NCBI GenBank assembly: GCA_021796215.1
Contig: JAJYOK010000002.1
Span: 186,001-250,000 of the forward strand
Length of the DNA stretch: 64,000 nt
From: Bacteroidota bacterium
GTDB lineage: Bacteria; Bacteroidota; Ignavibacteria; UBA10030; UBA8401
Direction: 5' to 3'
Position numbers and translations under genes: made by a program. Positions 1 through 9,017 of the stretch are shown here, one piece after another. Under the pieces are notes generated by a model, which searched no databases, was not told the origin of the DNA, and worked only from the letters and a program-made list of their open reading frames with translations. Numbering within the stretch: the stretch's first letter is position 1; each line of letters opens with the position of its first letter.

Positions 1-1
1 T

Positions 2-1513
2 ATCCTGCAAGACGCACATCATCTTTCGGAACCGGACTCTTTCCACGAAGCAATTCAATTGCTCACTGCTGCATCGGCACTCAATGAACATCAAGATCGT
101 TATGCACCCGAAGTGCTTGAACATGTAAAAAAAGATCATGAACATTTGGATATTCTCGGCATCGATCGGCAATCTGTGTTTATCGAATCGCGCTATGAGT
201 GGATCAAGCATGTCTGTGAAATATCCCGCCAAATGAAACCGCAGGCACTCGAAACAACAAGCGATAAAATTGACAAGGTGCTGACACACAAAATCTTCGG
301 GTTTATGATTTTCATTGCACTTATGGCGATGATGTTTCAGGCAATTTTCTCGTGGGCAAATGCACCAATGGAATGGATTGGGGAAGGATTCACCGCACTC
401 GGAGCAAGGGTTACAGCAGTTATGCCAGCCGGCGATTTACGTGATCTGATTGTCAACGGCGCATTGGCAGGTGTTGGTGCAGTAGTAACATTCCTGCCTC
501 AAATCTTTTTTCTCTTTCTTTTCCTCGGTATTTTAGAAGACACAGGTTATATGGCGCGGGCTGCATTTATTATGGATCGAATGATGAGTAAAGTCGGCTT
601 GCACGGAAAATCATTTATCCCGATGCTCAGCTCGTTTGCATGTGCAATCCCCGGCATCATGGCAACACGCACTATTGAAAACCGCAAGGACAGGCTGGTA
701 ACTATGCTTGTGTCGCCACTGATAAGTTGCAGCGCTCGTTTGCCGGTTTATGCTCTAATGATTGCAGCATTTATTCCCCAGAAAAAATTGCTCGGCTTCT
801 TTTCCCTTCCCGGGTTAACTCTTGTTTCGATGTACCTGTTGGGACTTGTGGCGGCATTAACATTTGCGTGGATATTCAAAAAGACTCTTCTCAAAGGAGA
901 AACGCCCGCCTTTATCATGGAACTTCCACCGTATAAACTGCCGTCGTTGAAATCCGTTGTGATGCATACATGGGAGCGCTCGTATTTATTTTTGAAACGT
1001 GCCGGAACATTTATTCTCGGTGTTTCAATTGTCTTATGGTTTCTCGCAACATATCCTAAAATCGAAAATGCAACTCCGGCTCAACAATTGCAGCAGAGCT
1101 TTGCCGGCCAAGCCGGGCATCTCATTGAGCCTGTTATCAAACCCTTGGGCTTCAATTGGAAAATTGGAATAGGATTGATCGGTTCCATTTTGCAGCGCGA
1201 GGTGTTTGTCAGTACGATGGGCACAATTTACAATATCAAAGATGCGAAGACAGGAGAGGCAAATCTTTCCTTGCGTCAAAAAATGCACAACGATGTTGAC
1301 CCGCTCACCGGTGCGCCAACATTTACTATCCTCACGGCAATTTGTTTGATGGTGTACTACGTGCTGGCAATGCAGTGCATGTCAACGGTAGCAGTCGTGC
1401 ATCGTGAAACCAACAGTTGGCGTTGGCCGATTTTCCAAATTGGCTATATGACCGCGCTGGCGTACGGAATGACATTCATCGTCTATCGTGTGGGACTTTT
1501 ATTAATAGCGTGA
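2..1513 (+). CDS. feoB: Ferrous iron transport protein B, C-terminal part (5' truncated)
   Basis: Fe(II) uptake permease of the inner membrane. The reading frame is open from base 2, so the gene starts before the window; about 503 residues are visible. The N-terminal GTPase domain is missing. What remains is the helical spacer (first ~85 residues) and the membrane domain with several hydrophobic segments. Family hallmarks are the first Gate motif around 640-760 (FACAIPG, then SCSARLPVY) and the second Gate half around 1150-1230 (GSILQREVFVST). The gene ends TGA at 1511-1513, just 5 bp before a small cysteine-rich gene, which is the usual feoB arrangement. feoA, if present, lies outside the window. 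Identification is secure from these motifs. Confidence 0.96.
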   Translation: MLQDAHHLSEPDSFHEAIQLLTAASALNEHQDRYAPEVLEHVKKDHEHLDILGIDRQSVFIESRYEWIKHVCEISRQMKPQALETTSDKIDKVLTHKIFGFMIFIALMAMMFQAIFSWANAPMEWIGEGFTALGARVTAVMPAGDLRDLIVNGALAGVGAVVTFLPQIFFLFLFLGILEDTGYMARAAFIMDRMMSKVGLHGKSFIPMLSSFACAIPGIMATRTIENRKDRLVTMLVSPLISCSARLPVYALMIAAFIPQKKLLGFFSLPGLTLVSMYLLGLVAALTFAWIFKKTLLKGETPAFIMELPPYKLPSLKSVVMHTWERSYLFLKRAGTFILGVSIVLWFLATYPKIENATPAQQLQQSFAGQAGHLIEPVIKPLGFNWKIGIGLIGSILQREVFVSTMGTIYNIKDAKTGEANLSLRQKMHNDVDPLTGAPTFTILTAICLMVYYVLAMQCMSTVAVVHRETNSWRWPIFQIGYMTALAYGMTFIVYRVGLLLIA

Positions 1514-1518
1514 AGATT

Positions 1519-1713
1519 ATGATTAACTGGCAGCAAATAGGTTCATTGCTCATTGTCGGAGGAACATTCTTCTGGCTTGTGTGGAGCAAAGTAAGAAAGA
1601 AGAGAACTACCAACGGAGAAGAACGCGGGCACTGCGCTTCGTGCGCTGCCGCTGAGGCGTTCAAACAGAAGAACGCTCTTATCCGATATCACGAAATAGG
1701 AAAATCTCATTAA
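1519..1713 (+). CDS. FeoB-associated Cys-rich membrane protein
   Basis: A 64-residue protein starting at ATG 1519, 5 bp after feoB. It has one N-terminal transmembrane helix (residues ~5-22), a basic patch (KVRKKR), then a CASC cysteine pair (GHCASCAAAE). Small single-span proteins with C-terminal cysteines directly downstream of feoB form a recognised family whose role in iron uptake is not well defined. A longer reading frame extends upstream into feoB, but the ATG at 1519 gives the normal protein. Size, position and cysteine motif all agree. Confidence 0.8.
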   Translation: MINWQQIGSLLIVGGTFFWLVWSKVRKKRTTNGEERGHCASCAAAEAFKQKNALIRYHEIGKSH

Positions 1714-1728
1714 ATAAAAAGTGCATCA

Positions 1729-1765
1729 CCGGTTCCTCGGCAAAGGTTTATCCGGCAATGCACTT
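1729..1765 (+). other. Hairpin after the feo genes
   Basis: AAGTGCAT (1729-1736) and ATGCACTT (1758-1765) are perfect inverted arms enclosing a 21-nt loop that itself has CCGG complements. No T-run follows, so this is not a clear intrinsic terminator. It may protect or end the feoB transcript. Confidence 0.3.
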
Positions 1766-1900
1766 CACAACGCAATGGAGAATCGCAGTACGATTTCCCA
1801 TTGCTGTTTGCAATATACGGAAGAGGCAAACGGCAATCAAGAAGGGTTGTTGACGAGTACTCCATTGTAAAAACAACATATAAACAAAAAGGAGTACATC

Positions 1901-2716
1901 GTGAGTAAACTGACCTCTGTGTTTCTTGCAATACTCGTTATCTCAATCGCGGCGCAAACCGCTTCGGCAAACGAACGAAAGTTTGCATACGCTTATGAAA
2001 CATCTGTTCTACCGCAAGGTGCCCGCGAAATTGAGCTTTGGAATACATACCAAACCGGCAAACCGTATTTTTATCGCCAATTGAATCAGCGTGTGGAATA
2101 CGAATTCGGGCTTGGCGGAAATCTAATGACATCGTTGTATATGAATTATGAATGGAGGATGACAGACTCAAACGGCGAAGCAACGGGTGGTGGTTTATCT
2201 CCATCCTATTCTGTTAGCATCTCCAATGAATGGAAATATAAGTTGTCCGATCGCACTGCCGATCCGATTGGTTTTGCATTGTATGGAGAAGCGACGCTTG
2301 GGCTTGATGAATCCGAGTTGGAAGGGAAGCTGCTTTTCGATAAACAAATTGGTAGAACATTGCTCGCCTTCAATGCTGTCTTTGAACGCGGATGGGAATC
2401 AGCGCTTGAAAATGGTGCCACAGTAACCGAAGGCGAATCGAAATTAGAATTCAATTTCAGCACCTCGTTCGTATTCACACAGAATTTTTCTGCGGGCGTT
2501 GAAGTGTTCAACCAAAATCTCCTTACTGAAAAAGAATGGCCTGGACATTCGGCACTGTTCGCCGGTCCCGTGGCTTCTTATACAGCAGAAAATTGGTGGG
2601 CAACACTCACCTTCATGCCGCAGCTCGCAAGCTTGAAAAACACAACGAACGGAAAGTTAGACCTTGATGAATATCAAAAATATGAAGCACGGCTGCTGTT
2701 CTCATTCCACTTATAA
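1901..2716 (+). CDS. Exported protein, probable outer-membrane beta-barrel
   Basis: A 271-residue protein with GTG start at 1901 preceded by AAAAAGGAG. Residues 1-23 form a signal peptide ending SANA/N-like before ERKF. The mature part is rich in alternating aromatic and polar residues, with few cysteines and a C-terminus (ARLLFSFHL) typical of outer-membrane strands. I do not recognise a functional family. Its 3' end overlaps the start of the next gene, so the two are probably co-transcribed. It could be a receptor or structural barrel; no substrate can be inferred. Confidence 0.7.
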   Translation: MSKLTSVFLAILVISIAAQTASANERKFAYAYETSVLPQGAREIELWNTYQTGKPYFYRQLNQRVEYEFGLGGNLMTSLYMNYEWRMTDSNGEATGGGLSPSYSVSISNEWKYKLSDRTADPIGFALYGEATLGLDESELEGKLLFDKQIGRTLLAFNAVFERGWESALENGATVTEGESKLEFNFSTSFVFTQNFSAGVEVFNQNLLTEKEWPGHSALFAGPVASYTAENWWATLTFMPQLASLKNTTNGKLDLDEYQKYEARLLFSFHL

Positions 2717-3056
2717 GAAAAAAATACTCCTTGCTGTGCTTGTTGCAGGCGCCGTTTCGTCAATAATTTTTTCATGCGCAGGAACGATTCCATCGCCGAC
2801 GGAAATTGATATTCGGCGGATGAAACTAAGATGGCCCGACACACGCAAACAGGATTTAGACGATGGGCGTATTTTTTATATCAATCGTTGTTCCGGATGC
2901 CACAGTCTTCATTCGCCGGAACATTACACTGAGCAGCAGTGGAAAAAGATTTTTCCGGGAATGGCCGTGCGCGCTCACCTTCTGGAAAATGAGTCGAAAT
3001 CGATATTCCGCTATCTTTTAACATTTGCAAAAGACTCATCGTACACAATGAAATAA
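2682..3056 (+). CDS. Monoheme c-type cytochrome-like lipoprotein
   Basis: About 124 residues from ATG 2682 (another ATG lies at 2664). The N-terminus is basic, followed by a hydrophobic segment and a lipobox ending FSCAG, suggesting a lipid-anchored exported protein. One CxxCH haem motif (CSGCH, around 2890-2905) is followed by a short helical domain with a Met (PGMAV) that could be the distal ligand. Its start overlaps the end of the preceding exported-protein gene. Probably a small electron carrier facing the periplasm; the partner is unknown. Confidence 0.7.
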   Translation: MKHGCCSHSTYKKKILLAVLVAGAVSSIIFSCAGTIPSPTEIDIRRMKLRWPDTRKQDLDDGRIFYINRCSGCHSLHSPEHYTEQQWKKIFPGMAVRAHLLENESKSIFRYLLTFAKDSSYTMK

Positions 3057-3112
3057 TTGCGCTTCTACTTTGGAAGAAGTACATTATCAGTAACAATTAA
3101 CCGAGAAAAATT

Positions 3113-3445
3113 ATGAGTGAAGAAAAAAAATCAGAAGCTGTAACACTAACCAAAGAACAAATTTACGAAGCACTGAAAGATGTGTACGATCCGGAAATTC
3201 CGGTGAGCATCGTTGACTTGGGCTTGGTATATGACGTTACTATCGTGGACGACTGGGTCGGCGTGAAAATGACATTGACCGCGCCGGGCTGCGGACTTTC
3301 CGGAATGATTGCCAATATGGTACGGCAGCGGCTAACACAACTTTCCGGAATCCACGACGCCGATGTACGCATCGTGTGGCAGCCGCAATGGAATCCTTCA
3401 ATGATGAGCGAAGAAGCAAAAAAGAAACTAGGGTGGGGAAATTAG
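3113..3445 (+). CDS. MIP18/DUF59 family protein (SufT/PaaD-like, Fe-S assembly)
   Basis: A 110-residue cytosolic protein. Residues 15-60 carry the family core YDPEIPVSIVDLGLVYDV, and TAPGCGLS holds the conserved cysteine seen in iron-sulfur maturation proteins. Members are found in suf operons (SufT), in phenylacetate degradation (PaaD), or alone as Fe-S assembly factors. No suf or paa genes are nearby, so a general Fe-S maturation role is the safest reading. A strong terminator follows directly. Confidence 0.85.
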   Translation: MSEEKKSEAVTLTKEQIYEALKDVYDPEIPVSIVDLGLVYDVTIVDDWVGVKMTLTAPGCGLSGMIANMVRQRLTQLSGIHDADVRIVWQPQWNPSMMSEEAKKKLGWGN

Positions 3446-3453
3446 CGCGTTCA

Positions 3454-3493
3454 ACTGGTAGCGGCAATCTTCAGATTGCGGCTACCAGTTTTT
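3454..3493 (+). terminator. Intrinsic terminator after the DUF59 gene
   Basis: Inverted arms of 15 nt (3454-3468 and 3475-3489) with one mismatch and loop CTTCAG, followed by TTTTT. It ends the rightward transcription unit and faces the leftward ychF gene. Confidence 0.8.
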
Positions 3494-3521
3494 CCGCAGA
3501 AATAAAGTCTGCAGCAACCAT

Positions 3522-4619
3522 TCACACATTAAATCTGAAATGCACGACGTCTCCGTCTTCAATGATATACTCTCTTCCTTCAATATGAAGTAAGCCGGCA
3601 TCTTTCACAGCTTGTTCACTTCCCAAACGAACAAGGTCATCGTACTTTATGATCTCAGCACGGATAAATCCTTTTTCAAAATCCGTGTGAATAACTCCTG
3701 CGGAAATCGGAGCCGTCGCTCCGCGCTTCACAGTCCACGCATGCACTTCTTTTGGCCCAGCCGTGAAAAAAGTAAGAAGATGAAGCAGATCGTACCCTTC
3801 ATGAATCACTTTCTGTAAACCGGATTCTTTTAATCCAAGCTCTTCTAGAAATACAGCACGTTCTTCTTGCGGAAGTTCAGCAACTTCCGCCTCAACCGCC
3901 GCGCTCACAACAACCACTTTTGCATTTTCCTTCGATGCAATTTCTCTCACTTGCGCAACATACGAGTTTTCTTTCGTGATATCTTTCTCATGAACATTAC
4001 AAACATACATCACCGGTTTACCAGTTAAAAGATGCATATCACGAAACCACAGTGACTCATCGTCGTCGTGTAAAGAGATATACCGGGCAAGCCGCCCGCC
4101 GAATAAATGCTCCTTCACGCGCAAATAAAAATCGAACTCCGCTTTGAATTTCTTGTCGCCGGTCTTTGCACGGCGTTCGGCTTCCGAAATTTTCTTTTCT
4201 ATCGTGTCAAGGTCTTTAAAAATCAATTCCGCTTCAACAACTTCAATATCTCTTTTGGGGTTCACACTGCCGTCGACATGCACAACATTAGCATCATCGA
4301 AGCACCGAACGACATGCGCGATCGCATCAACATCCCGAATGTGTGAAAGAAACTGGTTGCCCAATCCTTCCCCCTTGCTCGCCCCTTTCACCAAACCGGC
4401 AATATCAACAAACTCAATCGTCGTTGGAACAATCTTTGGCGGCTGATACATTTTCACAAGTGCATCTATACGAGAATCCGGAACTGCAACAACGCCGACA
4501 TTCGGATCAATCGTGCAGAAAGGATAGTTTGCAGCTTCTGCACCCGCTGCCGTAATTGCATTAAACAATGTTGACTTCCCGACATTTGGCAAGCCGACTA
4601 TTCCGCAATTAAATCCCAT
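3522..4619 (-). CDS. ychF: Redox-regulated ATPase/GTPase YchF (OLA1 family)
   Basis: A translation-associated P-loop NTPase of 365 residues. The start chosen is the ATG at 4619, giving the canonical [18 protein letters not shown]-terminus; the open frame extends 17 codons further upstream without family support. The G1 motif GLPNVGKST and the G3 region (DIAGL) are present. The G4 site reads NVHE rather than NKxD, the family change that favours ATP over GTP. A central coiled coil (~130-200) and a C-terminal TGS domain follow. Transcribed away from the arginine cluster. Confidence 0.96.
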   Translation of the reverse strand: MGFNCGIVGLPNVGKSTLFNAITAAGAEAANYPFCTIDPNVGVVAVPDSRIDALVKMYQPPKIVPTTIEFVDIAGLVKGASKGEGLGNQFLSHIRDVDAIAHVVRCFDDANVVHVDGSVNPKRDIEVVEAELIFKDLDTIEKKISEAERRAKTGDKKFKAEFDFYLRVKEHLFGGRLARYISLHDDDESLWFRDMHLLTGKPVMYVCNVHEKDITKENSYVAQVREIASKENAKVVVVSAAVEAEVAELPQEERAVFLEELGLKESGLQKVIHEGYDLLHLLTFFTAGPKEVHAWTVKRGATAPISAGVIHTDFEKGFIRAEIIKYDDLVRLGSEQAVKDAGLLHIEGREYIIEDGDVVHFRFNV

Positions 4620-4754
4620 GATATTTTGTCTTCCTCTTCGTGATTCACTGATAAAAGAATTGCGATTCAATATACAAACTTCATGCAGGAATTACCACCA
4701 ACATGTCATAACAATTCATTTATGTGGAAATTTGTAATGTTTTTTAAATAGTTC

Positions 4755-4783
4755 TTGCATTTTTATGCACCCCATTGTATATT
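4755..4783 (+). promoter_or_regulatory. Sigma-70-like promoter of the arg operon
   Basis: TTGCAT (4755-4760), a 17-nt spacer and TATATT (4778-4783) give a good match to a -35/-10 promoter ahead of argC. The start of transcription would fall near 4790, leaving a short leader to the ATG at 4813. Both elements are covered by ARG-box-like palindromes. Confidence 0.55.
4756..4769 (+). promoter_or_regulatory. ARG-box-like operator 1
   Basis: TGCAT-TTTT-ATGCA, a perfect palindrome with an A/T centre. It fits the ArgR operator pattern TGnATwwwwATnCA and covers the -35 element of the argC promoter. Confidence 0.6.
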
Positions 4784-4789
4784 TATACA
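4776..4789 (+). promoter_or_regulatory. ARG-box-like operator 2
   Basis: TGTAT-ATTT-ATACA, centred exactly 20 bp from operator 1, the spacing of tandem ARG boxes bound by one ArgR hexamer. It covers the -10 element. The palindrome extends to 4774-4791. Confidence 0.6.
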
Positions 4790-4812
4790 ATCTTCTTTTT
4801 TGAAGGATTAAT

Positions 4813-5826
4813 ATGAAAGTTTCAATCGTCGGAGCGTCCGGTTATTCAGGAGCAGAGCTTCTTAAACTGCTTTTAGGAAGAGAAAAAGTAGAGATAGAAA
4901 AAATTTTTGCAAATTCTTCGGCAGGGAAAAAAGCCGAGGAGCTATATCCTTTTTTTCGAACAAGAACAAATCTTGTTTACGAACAATACTTACCAGAAAA
5001 AATCCGCACGAGCGATGTTGTGTTCATCGCCCTTCCTTCCGGTGAAGCAATGCACATTGTACCGGAATTGTTGAAGGCAGGAAAACGCGTGATTGATCTC
5101 GGCGGAGATTTTCGCCTGAAAGATATTTCATTATACACTCGTTACTACAAACGCGAGCATACCGCGGCAAACATTCTGCCGCAATCTGTTTATGGCTTGC
5201 CTGAATGGAATAAACCGGCAATCGCTTCCGCACAATTGCTTTCGAACCCCGGATGTTACGCAACAAGCGCCATCCTTGCACTAGCTCCGCTATTGAAAGA
5301 TAATCTGATTGAAGCGAACGGAATAGCGGTGAATTCTCTTTCCGGCGTCTCAGGCGCGGGAAGAAGCGCGGCGACCGATTTATCATTTACTGAAGTTAAC
5401 GAGAGTGTCAAGGCGTACAAAGTAGCAGTTCATCAACATACGCCGGAGATTCGATCGGCTTTGGAAAATATTTCGCGACAAAAAATCTCATTGACATTTG
5501 TTCCCCATTTGATTCCTATAACACGTGGGATCTATACAACAATTTATGCCAGACCGAAAAATACGCTAACAAAAGATAATATCATTGCTTCCTTCTCGAA
5601 ATATTATTCAAACGCGCCTTTTGTTCGTTTTATTGGAGAAGCTGTACCGGAAATTAAACATGTCAACTATACAAACTTTTGTGATGTCGGTTTCAAACTT
5701 GATTCCGACAATAATATGCTCATCATCATGAGCGTTTTAGATAATCTTGTTAAAGGCGCAGCAGGCCAGGCAATTCAAAACATGAATCTCATGTTCGACA
5801 TCAACGAAACGGAAGGACTTGTCTAA
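4813..5826 (+). CDS. argC: N-acetyl-gamma-glutamyl-phosphate reductase
   Basis: Third step of arginine synthesis: reduces N-acetylglutamyl-phosphate to the semialdehyde with NADPH. 337 residues, the usual length. The N-terminal nucleotide-binding motif GASGYSGAELL is at residues 7-17, the catalytic cysteine is in SNPGCYATS (~residue 147), and a conserved His lies in VHQHTPEI. First gene of the operon; the ATG at 4813 follows an AAGGA ribosome site. argJ starts 2 bp after the stop, so translation is probably coupled. Likely repressed by ArgR through the two operators upstream. Confidence 0.97.
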   Translation: MKVSIVGASGYSGAELLKLLLGREKVEIEKIFANSSAGKKAEELYPFFRTRTNLVYEQYLPEKIRTSDVVFIALPSGEAMHIVPELLKAGKRVIDLGGDFRLKDISLYTRYYKREHTAANILPQSVYGLPEWNKPAIASAQLLSNPGCYATSAILALAPLLKDNLIEANGIAVNSLSGVSGAGRSAATDLSFTEVNESVKAYKVAVHQHTPEIRSALENISRQKISLTFVPHLIPITRGIYTTIYARPKNTLTKDNIIASFSKYYSNAPFVRFIGEAVPEIKHVNYTNFCDVGFKLDSDNNMLIIMSVLDNLVKGAAGQAIQNMNLMFDINETEGLV

Positions 5827-5828
5827 TA

Positions 5829-7052
5829 TTGAAAAGGGAACAAGCGAAAATTAAAATAATCGAAGGGGGCGTTTCTGCTCCTTCAGGATTTCTTGCGTCG
5901 GGCATTCATGCGGGAATAAAAAGACGCAAGAGGGATATTTCAATAATTGTTTCCGAAACGCCGGCAATCACAGCCGGAGTTTTCACTCAAAGTCTCACGC
6001 GTGCGGCATGTGTGGATGTAGACAAGCAGCAGCTGAAGCAATCGCACTTTGCTTCCGCAATTCTTATCAACAGCGGGAATGCCAATGCATGCACCGGTGC
6101 CCGCGGCTACAAAAATACGCAGCAGACAATTGAGACAACTTCCATCGCACTTGGCATTCCCAAAAAGTACGTGCTCGTTTCTTCAACCGGTGTTATCGGA
6201 CAATTTCTACCAATGGATAAAATGACACTCGGCATTTTTGAAGCCGTCAAGCAGCTTCGTAAAGATGGAAATAAAGATGCCGCTGAAGGTATTTGCACTA
6301 CAGATACTTTCATTAAGGAAACAGCAGTGGAGTTCGAACTGAACGGAGCAACAACCCGCATCGGCGGCGTTGCAAAAGGTTCCGGAATGATTGCGCCGAA
6401 CATGGCAACGATGCTCGCGTTCATCACGACTGATGCAGCGATCTCCCGGCCGCTGCTTAAAAAAGCGCTGAAAAATGCGACCGATATGTCGTTCAATCGT
6501 ATTACCGTGGATGGTGACACAAGCACGAACGATATGGTGCTGGCGCTCGCCAATGGCAAATCGGGCAATGTTCCATTCAGCGAAGAGACGCCGGCCTACC
6601 AAAAATTTTATGCCGCGTTAGAATATGTTCTCATCACACTTTCGAAAATGATTGTGAAGGACGGCGAAGGAGCGACAAAATTCGTTGAGATTACGGTGAA
6701 AGGAGCACGCACTCACTTTGATGCCGAACGCGCCGCAAGAACAATTGCAAACTCAAATTTAGTGAAGACTGCCATTCACGGAGAAGATGCAAATTGGGGA
6801 AGAATTCTCGCCGCGGTCGGGCGGTCTGGAATAAATTTCAAACCGGAAAAGACTGAAATCTACTTCGATAACGTCCGTATTCTCGGCGGCAACTATGATC
6901 TTTCGTTTTCCGAAGCGCGTGCAAAAAAAGTCCTCGAGAAAAAAGAAATTACTATTACCGTTGATCTTCACGGCGGAAAATCTTCCGCCACCTTTTGGAC
7001 ATGCGATCTTTCGAAAGAATACGTTCACATTAATGCAAGTTACAGGAGTTGA
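5829..7052 (+). CDS. argJ: Bifunctional ornithine/glutamate N-acetyltransferase
   Basis: Moves the acetyl group from N-acetylornithine to glutamate, giving the cyclic arginine pathway; bifunctional forms also use acetyl-CoA. 407 residues starting at TTG 5829. The self-cleavage site is in NMATMLAF: Thr194 becomes the nucleophile of the beta chain. KGSGMIAPN just before it is the conserved alpha-chain end. The C-terminus ends in HINASYRS, close to the usual YVxINxxYRS. No argA is seen, consistent with ArgJ supplying acetylglutamate. Whether it is mono- or bifunctional cannot be decided from sequence alone. Confidence 0.96.
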   Translation: MKREQAKIKIIEGGVSAPSGFLASGIHAGIKRRKRDISIIVSETPAITAGVFTQSLTRAACVDVDKQQLKQSHFASAILINSGNANACTGARGYKNTQQTIETTSIALGIPKKYVLVSSTGVIGQFLPMDKMTLGIFEAVKQLRKDGNKDAAEGICTTDTFIKETAVEFELNGATTRIGGVAKGSGMIAPNMATMLAFITTDAAISRPLLKKALKNATDMSFNRITVDGDTSTNDMVLALANGKSGNVPFSEETPAYQKFYAALEYVLITLSKMIVKDGEGATKFVEITVKGARTHFDAERAARTIANSNLVKTAIHGEDANWGRILAAVGRSGINFKPEKTEIYFDNVRILGGNYDLSFSEARAKKVLEKKEITITVDLHGGKSSATFWTCDLSKEYVHINASYRS

Positions 7053-7075
7053 GAGGAAGACTGTTTAGATCTGAA

Positions 7076-7197
7076 CAATTGCCTCGACCTTTAGGTCGTG
7101 GCAGATCAAACGAACTCAAACTGGCTTTATCCAAATTTAACTAAAGCCGAAAAACTTTTTTAACAATTCGCCCACGAGCTAAAGCTCATGGCAATTG
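7076..7197. repeat. REPIN-like element: two inverted palindromic units
   Basis: Lies between argJ and argB. The ends are CAATTGCC (7076-7083) and GGCAATTG (7190-7197), an exact inverted pair. Next to each end is a palindrome: GCC-T-CGACCT-TT-AGGTCG-T-GGC (7081-7102), and CCACGAGCT-AA-AGCTCATGG (7172-7191). Read on opposite strands the two palindromes are variants of one sequence. This is the architecture of paired extragenic palindromes. No coding sequence inside. Confidence 0.55.
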
Positions 7198-7207
7198 AAC
7201 AATTTAA

Positions 7208-8056
7208 ATGAATCTTTCAAAAGAAGAAGTTCTCATTGAAGCGCTCCCGTACATTCAGAAGTACGAGGGCAAAACATTCGTTATCAAATACGGCGGCGCT
7301 GCTATGACCGAACCGCTTCTGAAAGAAACGTTCGGGAAAGATGTGACGATCCTTCGTAAGATCGGCATCAACATTGTCATCGTGCATGGCGGCGGCAAAG
7401 AAATCACTGAGACAGCAAAAAAACTCGGCATCGAAACACGATTCGTCAACGGTCAGCGTTACACTGACGAACAAATGGTCGAGGTGGTGCAAATGGTGCT
7501 CGCTGGAAAAATCAATAAAGAAATTGTTACACTTATTAACCGCAACAACGGGGATGCGATTGGGTTGAGCGGAGTTGACAACATGCTGCTGCGCGCCGAA
7601 AAACTAATCGAAAACCAAATTGACATCGGCTTTGTCGGGAAAGTAGTGGAAGTCAACACACAACTTATCAATCTTCTTCTCGGAAAAGGAATGATGCCTG
7701 TCATCGCTCCTGTTGGTGTAGACGCAAACGGAATAATCTACAATATCAACGCCGACCTTGCGGCAGGAACAATTGCTTCATCGCTGCAAGCGGAAAAGCT
7801 TGTCTACCTCAGCGACATCGAAGGTATCATCGTCAACAACAGACTTATTTCTTCGCTGACCGAATCTGAAGGCGAGCGGCTCGTTGCCAACGGCTCAATC
7901 TTTGGCGGAATGATTCCAAAAATAAAATCGGCATTTGAAACACTCAACGCCGGCGTCAACAAGGTTCACATTATTGACGGGCGCATCAAGCATTCTCTCC
8001 TTCTCGAAATTTTTACGGATGAGGGAATTGGCACGCAGATGATTCATGAACAATAA
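7208..8056 (+). CDS. argB: Acetylglutamate kinase
   Basis: Second step of arginine synthesis: phosphorylates N-acetylglutamate with ATP. 282 residues. The N-terminus EALPYIQKYEGKTFVIKYGG includes an N-terminal helix, as in arginine-inhibited hexameric enzymes such as that of Thermotoga. HGGGKEI (~59-65) and GLSGVD are substrate and nucleotide sites. The C-terminal stretch HIIDGRIKHSLLLEIFTDEG matches the arginine-binding signature, so feedback inhibition by arginine is likely. A 155-bp gap with a palindromic repeat separates it from argJ. Confidence 0.97.
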   Translation: MNLSKEEVLIEALPYIQKYEGKTFVIKYGGAAMTEPLLKETFGKDVTILRKIGINIVIVHGGGKEITETAKKLGIETRFVNGQRYTDEQMVEVVQMVLAGKINKEIVTLINRNNGDAIGLSGVDNMLLRAEKLIENQIDIGFVGKVVEVNTQLINLLLGKGMMPVIAPVGVDANGIIYNINADLAAGTIASSLQAEKLVYLSDIEGIIVNNRLISSLTESEGERLVANGSIFGGMIPKIKSAFETLNAGVNKVHIIDGRIKHSLLLEIFTDEGIGTQMIHEQ

Positions 8057-8101
8057 AAAACGTATTTTAACATTTCTCCGCAACTCAAAAAATCTGCAAT
8101 C

Positions 8102-9010
8102 ATGAAAAAAGATTTCATTTCACTCGATGACATCACGGCAAAAGAATTGATAGAGCTTTTCGAACTTGCAGACGAACTAAAGTCTTCGCCAGCGCATCTG
8201 CCGCTCGCGGGCAAAACTGTTGCAATGATCTTTCAGAAACCATCGCTGCGCACGCGCGTTTCATTCGAAGTCGGCGTTCACCAGCTCGGCGGACATCCTA
8301 TCGTTCTTTCGCAGGAAGGAATCGGTATCGGAATCCGCGAAAAAGCTTCTGACATTGCACAGCTCCTTTCACGGTATAACAATGCAATTGTCGCACGTTT
8401 GTATGATCACAAAATCCTTTTGGAACTTGCACACTATGCGACTGTTCCTGTCATCAATGCACTCACCGACTTGTCTCACCCGTGCCAGATCATGGCGGAT
8501 GTGTATACACTTCGACAGCATAAAGTGCTTCGCGATGGAATGAAAGTTGCATTCATCGGCGACGGCAACAATGTTGTGAACTCGTGGCTCGAAATGTCGA
8601 AGCTGATTCCGATGCATTTCGTTCTCGCGGCGCCAAAAGGATATGAACCCGACGCGGAAATTCTTAAAAGAGCACAGAACACCCGCATCAGCAGTATCGA
8701 AATTACCCGCTCACCGGAAGATGCTGCACGCAATGCAGATGTTCTGTACACCGATGTCTGGGTCAGCATGGGACAGGAAAACGAGCGGGAAAAGCGAACG
8801 AAGGATTTCCACGGATTCCAAATCAACAGCAAACTTCTTTCGCTTGCAAAACCTAACGCCGTTGTCATGCACTGCTTACCGGCGCACCGCGAAGAAGAAA
8901 TTACAGCGGACGTTCTTGAAGGAACCCGTTCCGTCATTCTCGACGAAGCTGAAAATCGTTTACATATTCAAAAAGCGATTTTGGCAAAGCTTATCGGCAA
9001 CATTAAGTGA
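8102..9010 (+). CDS. argF: Ornithine carbamoyltransferase
   Basis: Makes citrulline from ornithine and carbamoyl phosphate. 302 residues. The carbamoyl-phosphate site reads KPSLRTR, the variant of STRT typical of Aquifex-type enzymes. DLSHPCQ binds both substrates, and HCLPAHR carries the ornithine-site cysteine. DVWVSMGQE is the SMG loop of true ornithine enzymes rather than N-acetyl- or N-succinylornithine transcarbamylases, although Bacteroidetes-type variants exist. Followed 7 bp later by argR. Confidence 0.94.
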   Translation: MKKDFISLDDITAKELIELFELADELKSSPAHLPLAGKTVAMIFQKPSLRTRVSFEVGVHQLGGHPIVLSQEGIGIGIREKASDIAQLLSRYNNAIVARLYDHKILLELAHYATVPVINALTDLSHPCQIMADVYTLRQHKVLRDGMKVAFIGDGNNVVNSWLEMSKLIPMHFVLAAPKGYEPDAEILKRAQNTRISSIEITRSPEDAARNADVLYTDVWVSMGQENEREKRTKDFHGFQINSKLLSLAKPNAVVMHCLPAHREEEITADVLEGTRSVILDEAENRLHIQKAILAKLIGNIK

Positions 9011-9017
9011 AACGCGT

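Noticed and set aside
8643-9017. N-terminal extension of ArgR over argF
   Set aside because: The extension is the argF sequence in another frame; the normal 150-residue repressor starts at 9018.
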